Shown: positions 1 to 5,981 of the stretch, in pieces
Layout of the letters: each line of letters starts with the position of its first letter
Numbering within the stretch: position 1 is the first letter of the stretch
NCBI GenBank assembly: GCA_003520025.1
Contig: DOVP01000077.1
Coordinates: 1-8,931 of the forward strand
DNA: 8,931 nucleotides
Direction: 5' to 3'
DNA from: Phycisphaerales bacterium
Lineage (GTDB): Bacteria > Planctomycetota > Phycisphaerae > Phycisphaerales > SM1A02
Made by a program: the position numbers and the translations under genes
Notes under the pieces: generated by a model
The model's database searches: none
What the model was told of the DNA's origin: nothing
Seen by the model: the letters and a program-made list of their open reading frames with translations, nothing else

Positions 1-558
1 ATCCGTGGAGATGCCAATGCTTGGCAAGACTTCACCGACCAGACCATCCGACTGGTCATCGCCTCCATCCGGCGAGTCTGTCCGAGTGGAAAGACGCCCT
101 ACGGCGATGAAATCGACGACCTGGTGCAGGCGGTCTACATCAAATTGCTTCGCAACGATTGTCGATTGCTCCGCAATTATGACCCCGCCAAATCTGGAAT
201 ATCGACCTGGATCACCCTCATCGCCCGCAGTGTGGCCATCGACTCGCTTCGACGGCGAACACTGGATACCCGCCCAATGGACGATGCTTCCGGGGCGGTG
301 TCGCCTCAGGAACAGGTCGCCCCAATCGGGCCAGTCATCCCCACCCACCTCCTGACTGCCAGACAGCGGCTGGTTCTGACCATGCTCTTTGAGGATGACA
401 TGGATGTCACCGAGGTCGCCGAGGCCCTCAACGTCAATCCACAGACCATTCGAAGCACCAAACACAAGGCCATGGAACGCCTCAGAGCCTATTTCAAGAG
501 TGAATCGGGGGGGGATACCCCCTGCCAACCAGACGTACAGTCCGAGGACCGCATATGA
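1..558 (+). CDS. ECF-type sigma-70 factor, 5' end cut by window edge
   Basis: This is an RNA polymerase sigma factor of the extracytoplasmic-function class, which redirects RNA polymerase to a small regulon. The frame is open from base 1 and gives 185 visible residues, so only a short N-terminal stretch is missing. Visible residues about 1-90 form region 2, including the acidic DEIDDLVQAVYIKLL helix and the STWITLIARSVAIDSLRRR segment that in this family binds the -10 element. Residues about 117-166 form region 4, with LTARQRLVLTMLF followed by a helix-turn-helix (VTEVAEALNVNPQTIRSTKH) for the -35 element. The linker is short and there is no region 1.1 or 3, as expected for ECF factors. The tail after region 4 is coded over a run of eight G. 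The stop overlaps the next start as ATGA, and the next gene encodes an anti-sigma-like membrane protein, so activity is probably released by an envelope signal. The family call is firm; the regulon is unknown. Confidence 0.9.
   Translation: MRGDANAWQDFTDQTIRLVIASIRRVCPSGKTPYGDEIDDLVQAVYIKLLRNDCRLLRNYDPAKSGISTWITLIARSVAIDSLRRRTLDTRPMDDASGAVSPQEQVAPIGPVIPTHLLTARQRLVLTMLFEDDMDVTEVAEALNVNPQTIRSTKHKAMERLRAYFKSESGGDTPCQPDVQSEDRI
507..514 (+). repeat. G8 homopolymer at the 3' end of the sigma factor gene
   Basis: Eight consecutive G residues lie in the codons TCG GGG GGG GAT, three bases before a CCCCC run (518-522) that could pair with them. In the normal frame the sigma gene ends exactly in the ATGA overlap, so eight G is the expected wild-type length. 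In the -1 frame, the frame of the anti-sigma gene, there is no stop between the tract and the anti-sigma ATG at 555. Loss of one G instead leads to a stop at 589. Confidence 0.85.
544..548 (+). promoter_or_regulatory. Ribosome binding site of the anti-sigma gene
   Basis: GAGGA lies six bases before the ATG at 555 and inside the end of the sigma gene. It supports this start and the ATGA-coupled layout. Confidence 0.65.
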
Positions 559-1046
559 CTTCACCACACCACGAATTCGAAGACCTTGAACGCCGCCTGC
601 GAGCAGGATGGCAGTGGTCGGAACACGCCCCAAACGTGTCCGAACAAGACGTGGCCGCCTGGGCTGAAAGCCAATGTTCCAGTGAGCACGAGCCCGTCGA
701 AGCACTGCTCGCGAGCGACCCACAACTCCGCCGCGCCGTGATCGACCTGCGGCTGTCCGGCCCGCCGCAGGCCGACGCCGCCAGTTTGGAACTTCGCCGA
801 CAGATTGGTCACTTGATGCCCACCCAGCCCGCGATCATCGGCCGCATCGGCATGTGGGCCGCCGCCGCAGCCGCCGCCGTGCTGCTGGCCTTTGGTGGAT
901 GGCAACTCGGCGCGGCGAGCGAAAGCGAACGGTCCCTTCAGCAAGACACGCTCGCCTATGCCACCTTTGGTCTCAGCGACACTGGTTCTGAAGACAATGC
1001 GTCCTTCCTGGCCTACGCCGGTTCGGGTAAGGAGGCGCAGCAATGA
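555..1046 (+). CDS. Single-pass membrane anti-sigma factor-like protein
   Basis: This 163-residue protein most likely holds the upstream sigma factor at the membrane. Residues 1-98 are cytoplasmic in character: charged, with SDPQLRRAVIDLR near 54-66, a pattern typical of short planctomycete anti-sigma proteins. Residues about 99-120 form one strongly hydrophobic, alanine-rich membrane segment (WAAAAAAAVLLAFGG). The remaining 40 or so residues would be extracytoplasmic and are acidic and serine-rich. No zinc-binding HxxxCxxC motif is visible, so it is not a ZAS-type anti-sigma factor; in layout it resembles CnrY. Both ends overlap neighbours as ATGA, which implies translational coupling and a fixed ratio of sigma, anti-sigma and sensor. 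The anti-sigma role is inferred from position and topology rather than from a diagnostic motif. An uncharacterised membrane protein remains possible. Confidence 0.68.
   Translation: MTSPHHEFEDLERRLRAGWQWSEHAPNVSEQDVAAWAESQCSSEHEPVEALLASDPQLRRAVIDLRLSGPPQADAASLELRRQIGHLMPTQPAIIGRIGMWAAAAAAAVLLAFGGWQLGAASESERSLQQDTLAYATFGLSDTGSEDNASFLAYAGSGKEAQQ
1028..1035 (+). promoter_or_regulatory. Full-length Shine-Dalgarno of the sensor gene
   Basis: TAAGGAGG, the complete complement of the usual 16S 3' end, lies seven bases before the ATG at 1043. It is the strongest ribosome binding site seen in the window. It fixes the start of the sensor gene and suggests the sensor is made in excess over the anti-sigma factor. 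Confidence 0.85.
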
Positions 1047-1834
1047 AAACTCGCATCCTCATGGCCTTGCTCGGACTTTCGATCATCTTCAATATCTTCT
1101 TTGTTGCTGGTGCCCTTCGTCACCAGCGGCGGGGCGATCCTGTTGCGGCCATCACACAGGTTGCAAACGAACTCAGTCTCGATACGCAACAGGCCGATCG
1201 TCTCGCCGAGTTGCGAAAGTCCTTTCGAGAAGACACCGCCCTCATTCGCGAGGAGTTGCATGAAGTCCACGAAGCCATCGGCATCGAGATGGCTTCTGAT
1301 GCGCCAGACGCCACGACGCTCCGCGAACTGATGGAACGTGAATCCGATCTGATTGCTCAGCGGCGCCAAGCGGCCCAGCAACACTTTGGACACTTCGTGG
1401 ATCTGCTCACTCCCGAGCAGCGACATGGCCTCGGCAGGCGCATGCACCCCAAGCACATGCACTCCGATCGCCCAGCGGAGCCGCCCCACATCGTCGAGCG
1501 ATTCGATTCCGACGGGGATGGCATACTTGATGACGAAGAACGTGCTGAGGCGCGTCGCTCAGTCGAGACCCGCCGGCAGCGCCACGTCAATTGGCAAGCC
1601 GAGATGCGCCACAAGTTCGATGAGAATCAAGACGGCCACCTCGATGCCGAAGAGCAGGAAGCCTTGCGGGCCTGGCTCCTTGAGCAAGGATTCACACCCC
1701 CCGACGAATTCCGCGACGATCATCGCCGACGGCGAGACCACCGAAGACCCGGCGGACCGCCTCCCCGTGGTGGCCCACATGGATCGGGTGGATCGCCACC
1801 CGGCAACCAACCTCCGCCACCAGGCGACGCCTGA
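1043..1834 (+). CDS. Membrane-anchored Spy/CnrX-like metal-sensor domain protein with two EF-hands
   Basis: This 263-residue protein is probably the periplasmic sensor of the sigma/anti-sigma pair. Residues 6-25 form a membrane anchor or uncleaved signal. Residues about 33-130 are helical and charged, ending in LTPEQRHGL, the hallmark of the heavy-metal-resistance/Spy/CpxP family that includes CnrX. A His/Met cluster follows (MHPKHMH, 134-140). Two canonical EF-hand loops come next: DSDGDGILDDEE at 155-166 (ligand positions D155, D157, D159, D163, E166) and DENQDGHLDAEE at 193-204 (D193, N195, D197, D201, E204). The last 40 residues are a low-complexity Arg/His then Pro/Gly tail. CnrX-type sensors lack EF-hands, so calcium input or calcium-stabilised folding is an inference. 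The ATGA overlap with the anti-sigma gene links the two functionally. A Spy-like chaperone role is the main alternative. Confidence 0.75.
   Translation: MKTRILMALLGLSIIFNIFFVAGALRHQRRGDPVAAITQVANELSLDTQQADRLAELRKSFREDTALIREELHEVHEAIGIEMASDAPDATTLRELMERESDLIAQRRQAAQQHFGHFVDLLTPEQRHGLGRRMHPKHMHSDRPAEPPHIVERFDSDGDGILDDEERAEARRSVETRRQRHVNWQAEMRHKFDENQDGHLDAEEQEALRAWLLEQGFTPPDEFRDDHRRRRDHRRPGGPPPRGGPHGSGGSPPGNQPPPPGDA
1505..1540 (+). other. EF-hand calcium loop 1 in the sensor protein
   Basis: This codes the 12-residue loop DSDGDGILDDEE. Asp stands at loop positions 1, 3, 5 and 9, Gly at 6, a hydrophobic residue at 8 and Glu at 12. All ligand positions of a canonical EF-hand are filled, so calcium binding is likely. 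Confidence 0.85.
1619..1654 (+). other. EF-hand calcium loop 2 in the sensor protein
   Basis: This codes DENQDGHLDAEE, with Asp, Asn, Asp and Asp at loop positions 1, 3, 5 and 9, Gly at 6, Leu at 8 and Glu at 12. It lies 38 residues after loop 1, a spacing compatible with a paired EF-hand unit. Confidence 0.85.
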
Positions 1835-1871
1835 TCGATTGAAGGGCGGTACCATCGCCACCCATCACAGC

Positions 1872-1875
1872 GGAG
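1872..1875 (+). promoter_or_regulatory. Probable ribosome binding site of the SMR gene
   Basis: GGAG lies ten bases before the ATG at 1886, in the 51-base gap after the sensor gene. The spacing is slightly long. No T-run or clear hairpin terminator is seen in this gap, so read-through from the sigma operon is possible. Confidence 0.5.
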
Positions 1876-1885
1876 ACGTCGCACC

Positions 1886-2242
1886 ATGATCGGTTGGGTA
1901 TTTCTGACGCTGGCAATCGCCTTTGAGGTTGCTGCTGCCACCTGCATGAAACTTTCTGAAAGCCTGACCCGCTTCTGGCCATCGGTCCTGATGGCGATCT
2001 TCTACATCCTTTGCTTCCTCGCCATGATCAAGTCGCTGGAGTATCTTCAGATCGGCGTGGTCTACGCCATTTGGGCCGGAGTCGGTACCGCTGCTGTCGC
2101 AATCATCGGAGTCTGGCTCTTCAATGACACCATGCCGTGGATCAAGATCGTCGGCATCATGTTCATCATCGCGGGTGTTGCGTTGGTGAACTTCGGTGGC
2201 ACACACACGCCCGAGGATCTTGTCCGGATCGAGGCCAAGTAG
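1886..2242 (+). CDS. SMR family multidrug efflux transporter, EmrE/Qac type
   Basis: This 118-residue protein exports cationic, lipophilic or quaternary ammonium compounds in exchange for protons and works as an inner-membrane dimer. Four hydrophobic segments are visible, at about 3-21, 33-50, 57-77 and 86-103. It aligns with E. coli EmrE without gaps at the key positions: the essential Glu14 in helix 1, Tyr40, Tyr60 and Trp63 (YAIWAGVG). The segment SLTRFWPSV after helix 1 is also typical. These residues favour the Qac/EmrE branch over the guanidinium exporter (Gdx/SugE) branch. The C-terminus is about eight residues longer than in EmrE. The gene follows the sigma/anti-sigma/sensor genes on the same strand, so it may be an effector of that system, although its own ribosome binding site and 51-base gap also allow independent expression. 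The transporter call is firm; substrate and regulation are inferred. Confidence 0.93.
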   Translation: MIGWVFLTLAIAFEVAAATCMKLSESLTRFWPSVLMAIFYILCFLAMIKSLEYLQIGVVYAIWAGVGTAAVAIIGVWLFNDTMPWIKIVGIMFIIAGVALVNFGGTHTPEDLVRIEAK

Positions 2243-2247
2243 GCCTC
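2231..2247. terminator. Candidate bidirectional terminator hairpin over two convergent stops
   Basis: GAGGCC and GGCCTC form a perfect 6-bp GC-rich inverted repeat around the 5-base loop AAGTA. It covers the SMR stop (2240-2242) and part of the M48 protease stop (2246-2248), which are three bases apart. Neither side carries a proper T-run, so intrinsic termination would be weak. Position is the main support. Confidence 0.42.
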
Positions 2248-3040
2248 ACTTCCCTCCCGCACGCCGATAGAGCATCATCGCCCGGGGCATGATGGCTCGG
2301 AAGTCATCGATCCGTGTCTGCGGGACTGGATGCGTGGACAGGAACTCCAATCGGCCCTCGCCCTGCTTCTCCATCCGCCGCCACAGTCCAACCGCTTCCC
2401 GCGGGTCATACCCGGCATTTGCGGCAATCATCAATCCGAGTTCGTCCGCCTCGGACTCGTGCAGCCTGCTGTAGGGCAACATCACACCGAGCGAAGCACC
2501 GGCGCCCATCACGGCCAGCACCTGCCGCTGTGTCTGCTCGTCCTGATCCTTGAGCGCCGCCGACCCGAGAGCCAAGCCGCCCACGAGCAGCACTTGGTGA
2601 CTCATCCGCTCGGCCGAATGCTCGGCAAGTACATGCCCGACTTCATGTCCCACCACGATGGCGAGTGCATCGTCATTGCCAGCGAGATCGACCATGCCGG
2701 TATGTACGCCGATCCGTCCGCCAGGTAGGGCGAAGGCGTTGGGCGTGTCGTCCATGATCAACACAATTTCCCATTCGTTCGGAAGGCCGCCATCCGGATA
2801 CAGCGCCTGGGCCGATTGAACGATCCGGCGACCGATACGTTGCACTCGCCGAACGTCGGCGCCGACCGGCATAACGTGCCGCTCGGCCAACAACTGGTCG
2901 AAAGCCTCGCCGCCGAGGCGGTTCATCTGAGCGTCCGGCATGAAGTTCAGCCGCTCTCGACCTGTCCCTGGCACGTTCGAGCACGACACCAAACCGCCAA
3001 CCATCACCGCCGCCAAGAACAATCCATACCGTGGCTTCAT
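2246..3040 (-). CDS. M48 family zinc metalloprotease, lipoprotein
   Basis: This 264-residue envelope peptidase is related to the Oma1/LoiP (M48) group, which degrades misfolded or membrane-associated proteins. Residues 1-20 are a lipoprotein signal with lipobox LVSC (Cys20), so the mature protein should be lipid-anchored outside the inner membrane. The zinc site is HEVGH at 132-136 (Glu133 catalytic), with the third ligand Glu195 in HESEAD. STHPVPQTRI near 235-244 is the family's usual C-terminal motif. The length is normal for a single-domain M48 protein. The start at 3040 is chosen because a perfect GGAGGT lies five bases upstream and because the signal peptide then begins MKPRYG. An in-frame ATG at 3064 overlaps the upstream stop as TGATG but lacks a ribosome binding site and would add eight residues before the signal. 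The gene is last in a leftward run after the FAD/Fe-S dehydrogenase. Substrates are unknown. Confidence 0.93.
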   Translation of the reverse strand: MKPRYGLFLAAVMVGGLVSCSNVPGTGRERLNFMPDAQMNRLGGEAFDQLLAERHVMPVGADVRRVQRIGRRIVQSAQALYPDGGLPNEWEIVLIMDDTPNAFALPGGRIGVHTGMVDLAGNDDALAIVVGHEVGHVLAEHSAERMSHQVLLVGGLALGSAALKDQDEQTQRQVLAVMGAGASLGVMLPYSRLHESEADELGLMIAANAGYDPREAVGLWRRMEKQGEGRLEFLSTHPVPQTRIDDFRAIMPRAMMLYRRAGGK

Positions 3041-3045
3041 CGTGA

Positions 3046-3051
3046 ACCTCC
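3046..3051 (-). promoter_or_regulatory. Shine-Dalgarno deciding the M48 protease start
   Basis: On the - strand this reads GGAGGT, five bases before the ATG at 3040. It favours that start over the in-frame ATG at 3064. Confidence 0.8.
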
Positions 3052-3063
3052 CGGCGCATGCCA

Positions 3064-5970
3064 TCAGGAGGCAGGGTAGCCCGCCAAAGCCGACGCGGCC
3101 AGCGATACGGGGTGAACTGGCTTGAGTTGCAGTGTGTCGGCAGCCTGATGGCGACAGGATGTCCCTCCCGCTGCCACGGGGCCGCTGTGGCCACGAAGCG
3201 GGGCAAGTGATTGTTCGGCAATGTCACGGGACAAAGCCTCGTGCCGACGTTCATACCCAAACGCACCCGCCATGCCGCAGCAGCCCGTATCGAGGAGCGC
3301 CGCCCCGGGCCATCCGCACCGCCGCAGGAATGACTCCGTCAACTCGCCGCGGTGTTTCTGATGACAGTGCTGGTGAATCGGAAGATGATCAGAACGCACC
3401 TCGAAGTCGGGCCGCTTCGGATGGGACTCCCACTGCGAAGCGATGAACCCCTCGACCGTATCGATCATGGTCGAGATGCCTTCCATTCGAGCAGGCGGAA
3501 CCTCTGTCCGAAGTTCCATCCACTCCTGCTGCATCGCCGTAGCGCAACTCGGCTCGACTGCCACGACTGCGACCGCATCATACTGCTCAATCGCGGCTGC
3601 GAGCGAGGTGGCGGATTGGCCGATGATCCGCGCTGCATCATCGAGCAGGCCTGCGCTGATCTGCGTCCGGCCGCAACATCCGACGTCGGGAATGACCACG
3701 CGATAGCCGAAGGCCTCAAGCAGAAAAATGGCATCATGACCCACCGAAGACTCGCTCCACGTCGTGAAGCAGTCCGGATACAACAACACCACCGGCTGCT
3801 CACTTGACACTTCACGCCTGGCATGCCACCCGATGAGCGAGCGGCTGAACCCGGGGAGTGTTCTGGAATCCGCTATACCCATCATGCGTTTGATCATCCA
3901 TGCCGTTGGTCCGCGCTGCATCAACCATGTCGAAACGGGATGCAATGCCGAACCAATCCGATTCATTCGCCGCACATTGCCCTTGAGTCGAGTTCGCAGT
4001 GTCGGTCCCCGCCCCGCCTTCATGGACTGGGCGAGGTACTCGGCCTTCAGTTTCGCCACGTCTACCGAAGCGGGACATTCGTACCTGCAGGCCTTGCACC
4101 CAAGACACAGATCGAGTGTTGCGTGGGTGTCCGGATCCGTCCAACGCTCTGGGCCGAATTGCCCGGTGATCGCAAGTCGAAGGGCGTTGCCCCGTCCGCG
4201 TGTGGCATGACGCTCATCCAACGTCGCCCGATACGACGGACACATGGCACCACCGCTCGTTCGGCGGCACAGGGCGTTGCCGTTGCAAGCCGACGCTGCA
4301 CTGTCCAGAGATGGCTCCCAATGAAACCAGGTCGGAACTTCTGTTGACACCTCCTCCGCAATGCGCAAGTGCTCCATCATTCCCGGATCGGTCGTGATGA
4401 TGCCGGGATTGAAACGCCCATTCGGATCGAAGATCTGTTTGATATCACGGAAAGCCTTCACCAATTGCGGCCCATAGAACTCGTGCATCATGGCGGCACG
4501 AATACGGCCATCGCCGTGCTCGCCACTCACGGTGCCGCCATACCGCTGCACAAGCGGCGTGGCCTCAGTTGCCAGGCGCTTCAGCAAATCGCGGCCAGCC
4601 GCCTGCCGCAAGTCGATGCGGGGACGAACATGCAGCAATCCGACGCTCGCATGCGCATACCAAGTGGCGTGAAGTCCGTGCGCAGCGAGCATTGACTCAA
4701 AATCGTGCTGGAACTCGGCAAGATGTTCGGGCGGCACGGCGCAGTCTTCGAGCCCGCCGACGGCTTGACCGCACGCATCGCCAGTGAGGATAAGCCCGAG
4801 GCCGACCTTTCGAAGTCTCCATAGATCCGCTTGCTCGCCCGCATCCATGCAGCGGCGTATGGCAATCTCTGGAAGGCTGGCTTCCAAGCCGGACATCATC
4901 TGCTCAAGCGTTGCCTCGTCATCTGCAAACCAATCCACATAGAGCACCACATCGGCTGGAACACCATTTTGCGATGGCAGCAGATCTGCCAAATGTCGAT
5001 AGGTTTCATGCGATCTGGCTGCTGACAGCACCGTGCCATCCAACAGTTCGACCGCAGAGGGATTGGATTTTAAAATATCGCTCAATGCCCACAACGCCGA
5101 AGACACATCCTCAAAGGCGAGTATGGAGAGTCCGATGTGTGCTGGATTCGGTACCAGCTTCAACTCGGCTCCAACCAGAAACCCGAGTGTCCCCTCGGAT
5201 CCGGCAATGAGACCGGACAGATCGACCTGATCGAAGCGTCCCGCCTCGCACCGCCGCAGATCGTCCAGAATGCGGTCGAGCGCATAACCACCGACGTTGC
5301 GGCGAAGTTTGGGATACCGCGCGTCGATCTGGTCTGCAAGCGGCAGCACCACATCCGCCACCTTCGCGGTGAGGTCAGCCACAATCGGATCCCGCTCGGC
5401 AGCCCCACGTTCCAAACGAACACATCGCCCGTCTGCAAGCACCACATCCACACCGGCCACATGAGCGTCGGTCATTCCCCACTTGAGCGAATGCAGACCT
5501 GCCGATCGGTTCGAAATCATGCCACCGAGCGTGGCATGGGTCGACGTCGAGACCTCCGGTCCAAACCGAAGCCCGTACGCGGCGGCAGCGCACTGCAAGT
5601 CATCGAGTACAACTCCCGGCTCAACATACACACGGCGAGCGGCGACATTCACCTCGCCGATCTTGCGCAGATGCGCCGAGCAATCGACCACCATGGCCGT
5701 ATTGACCGTCTGCCCCGCAAGCGACGTGCCGCCACCCCTTGGAAGGACCGGCAATCCCCGCTCGCTGCACCACTGAACAATCGTCGTAATGTCGTCAATG
5801 TTTCGCGGCAGGACCACACCAAGCGGCTCGACCTGATACATGCTCGCATCGGTCGCATACAACATGCGGTCGTGTTGACCGAATCGGATCTCGCCCGAGA
5901 AGCGTGCGGCGAGTTCGTCGATATCGGCCTGTGACATCCGACCGCTATCAGGGATCACTGGCAATTCCAT
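3064..5970 (-). CDS. FAD-binding and Fe-S D-2-hydroxyacid dehydrogenase (D-lactate / D-2-hydroxyglutarate type)
   Basis: This 968-residue flavoprotein probably oxidises a D-2-hydroxyacid and passes electrons through Fe-S clusters to a membrane acceptor. Residues about 45-275 form the FAD-binding type 4 domain: PRGGGTSLAGQ at 78-87, NRSAGLHSLKWG near 154-165 and GSEGTLGF at 257-264. The FAD-linked oxidase C-terminal domain follows to about 525 and includes GGTVSGEHGDGRIR (478-491). A two-cluster ferredoxin region carries Cys562, Cys568 and Cys577-Pro, then CLGCKACRYECP (622-633). The last third has two CCG halves (VGCCG at 763-767, TGCCG at 896-900), typical of heterodisulfide-reductase-like and glycolate-oxidase Fe-S subunits. 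Length and order match the fused YdiJ/Dld-II type. The start at 5970 lies 11 bases after the antiporter stop, lacks a Shine-Dalgarno and sits inside a palindrome; Met12 (5937) is the alternative start and is no better supported. Substrate is not decidable from sequence alone. Confidence 0.9.
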   Translation of the reverse strand: MELPVIPDSGRMSQADIDELAARFSGEIRFGQHDRMLYATDASMYQVEPLGVVLPRNIDDITTIVQWCSERGLPVLPRGGGTSLAGQTVNTAMVVDCSAHLRKIGEVNVAARRVYVEPGVVLDDLQCAAAAYGLRFGPEVSTSTHATLGGMISNRSAGLHSLKWGMTDAHVAGVDVVLADGRCVRLERGAAERDPIVADLTAKVADVVLPLADQIDARYPKLRRNVGGYALDRILDDLRRCEAGRFDQVDLSGLIAGSEGTLGFLVGAELKLVPNPAHIGLSILAFEDVSSALWALSDILKSNPSAVELLDGTVLSAARSHETYRHLADLLPSQNGVPADVVLYVDWFADDEATLEQMMSGLEASLPEIAIRRCMDAGEQADLWRLRKVGLGLILTGDACGQAVGGLEDCAVPPEHLAEFQHDFESMLAAHGLHATWYAHASVGLLHVRPRIDLRQAAGRDLLKRLATEATPLVQRYGGTVSGEHGDGRIRAAMMHEFYGPQLVKAFRDIKQIFDPNGRFNPGIITTDPGMMEHLRIAEEVSTEVPTWFHWEPSLDSAASACNGNALCRRTSGGAMCPSYRATLDERHATRGRGNALRLAITGQFGPERWTDPDTHATLDLCLGCKACRYECPASVDVAKLKAEYLAQSMKAGRGPTLRTRLKGNVRRMNRIGSALHPVSTWLMQRGPTAWMIKRMMGIADSRTLPGFSRSLIGWHARREVSSEQPVVLLYPDCFTTWSESSVGHDAIFLLEAFGYRVVIPDVGCCGRTQISAGLLDDAARIIGQSATSLAAAIEQYDAVAVVAVEPSCATAMQQEWMELRTEVPPARMEGISTMIDTVEGFIASQWESHPKRPDFEVRSDHLPIHQHCHQKHRGELTESFLRRCGWPGAALLDTGCCGMAGAFGYERRHEALSRDIAEQSLAPLRGHSGPVAAGGTSCRHQAADTLQLKPVHPVSLAASALAGYPAS

Positions 5971-5977
5971 GAATTGC
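5961..5977 (-). promoter_or_regulatory. Perfect palindrome centred on the dehydrogenase start codon
   Basis: GCAATTC, then the start codon ATG as a three-base centre, then GAATTGC form a 7-bp perfect inverted repeat. In mRNA this would be a small AU-containing hairpin with AUG in the loop; in DNA it could be an operator half-site pair. No function is proven. Confidence 0.4.
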
Positions 5978-5981
5978 GATT

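Noticed and set aside
848..884. GCC-rich repeat in the anti-sigma gene
   Set aside because: It codes the alanine-rich membrane segment and reflects GC-rich codon use, not a separate repeat element.
561..1043. A 160-residue open frame on the - strand
   Set aside because: Antisense to the anti-sigma gene, which has ATGA coupling at both ends and a ribosome binding site; the reverse frame has none of these.
1843..1862. GGCG...CGCC pairing in the gap before the SMR gene as a terminator or operator
   Set aside because: Only four base pairs, a seven-base loop and no T-run; too weak to support either reading.
1886..2242. Guanidinium exporter (Gdx/SugE) identity for the SMR protein
   Set aside because: The residues aligned with EmrE Glu14, Tyr40, Tyr60 and Trp63, and the YAIWAGVG motif, favour the Qac/EmrE branch.
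3038..3064. Longer M48 protease beginning at the ATG at 3064
   Set aside because: The TGATG overlap with the dehydrogenase stop is attractive, but there is no Shine-Dalgarno, and the start at 3040 has a perfect GGAGGT and a better lipoprotein signal.
5137..5934. A 265-residue open frame on the + strand
   Set aside because: Antisense to the FAD domain of the dehydrogenase; no domain or ribosome binding site is recognisable.
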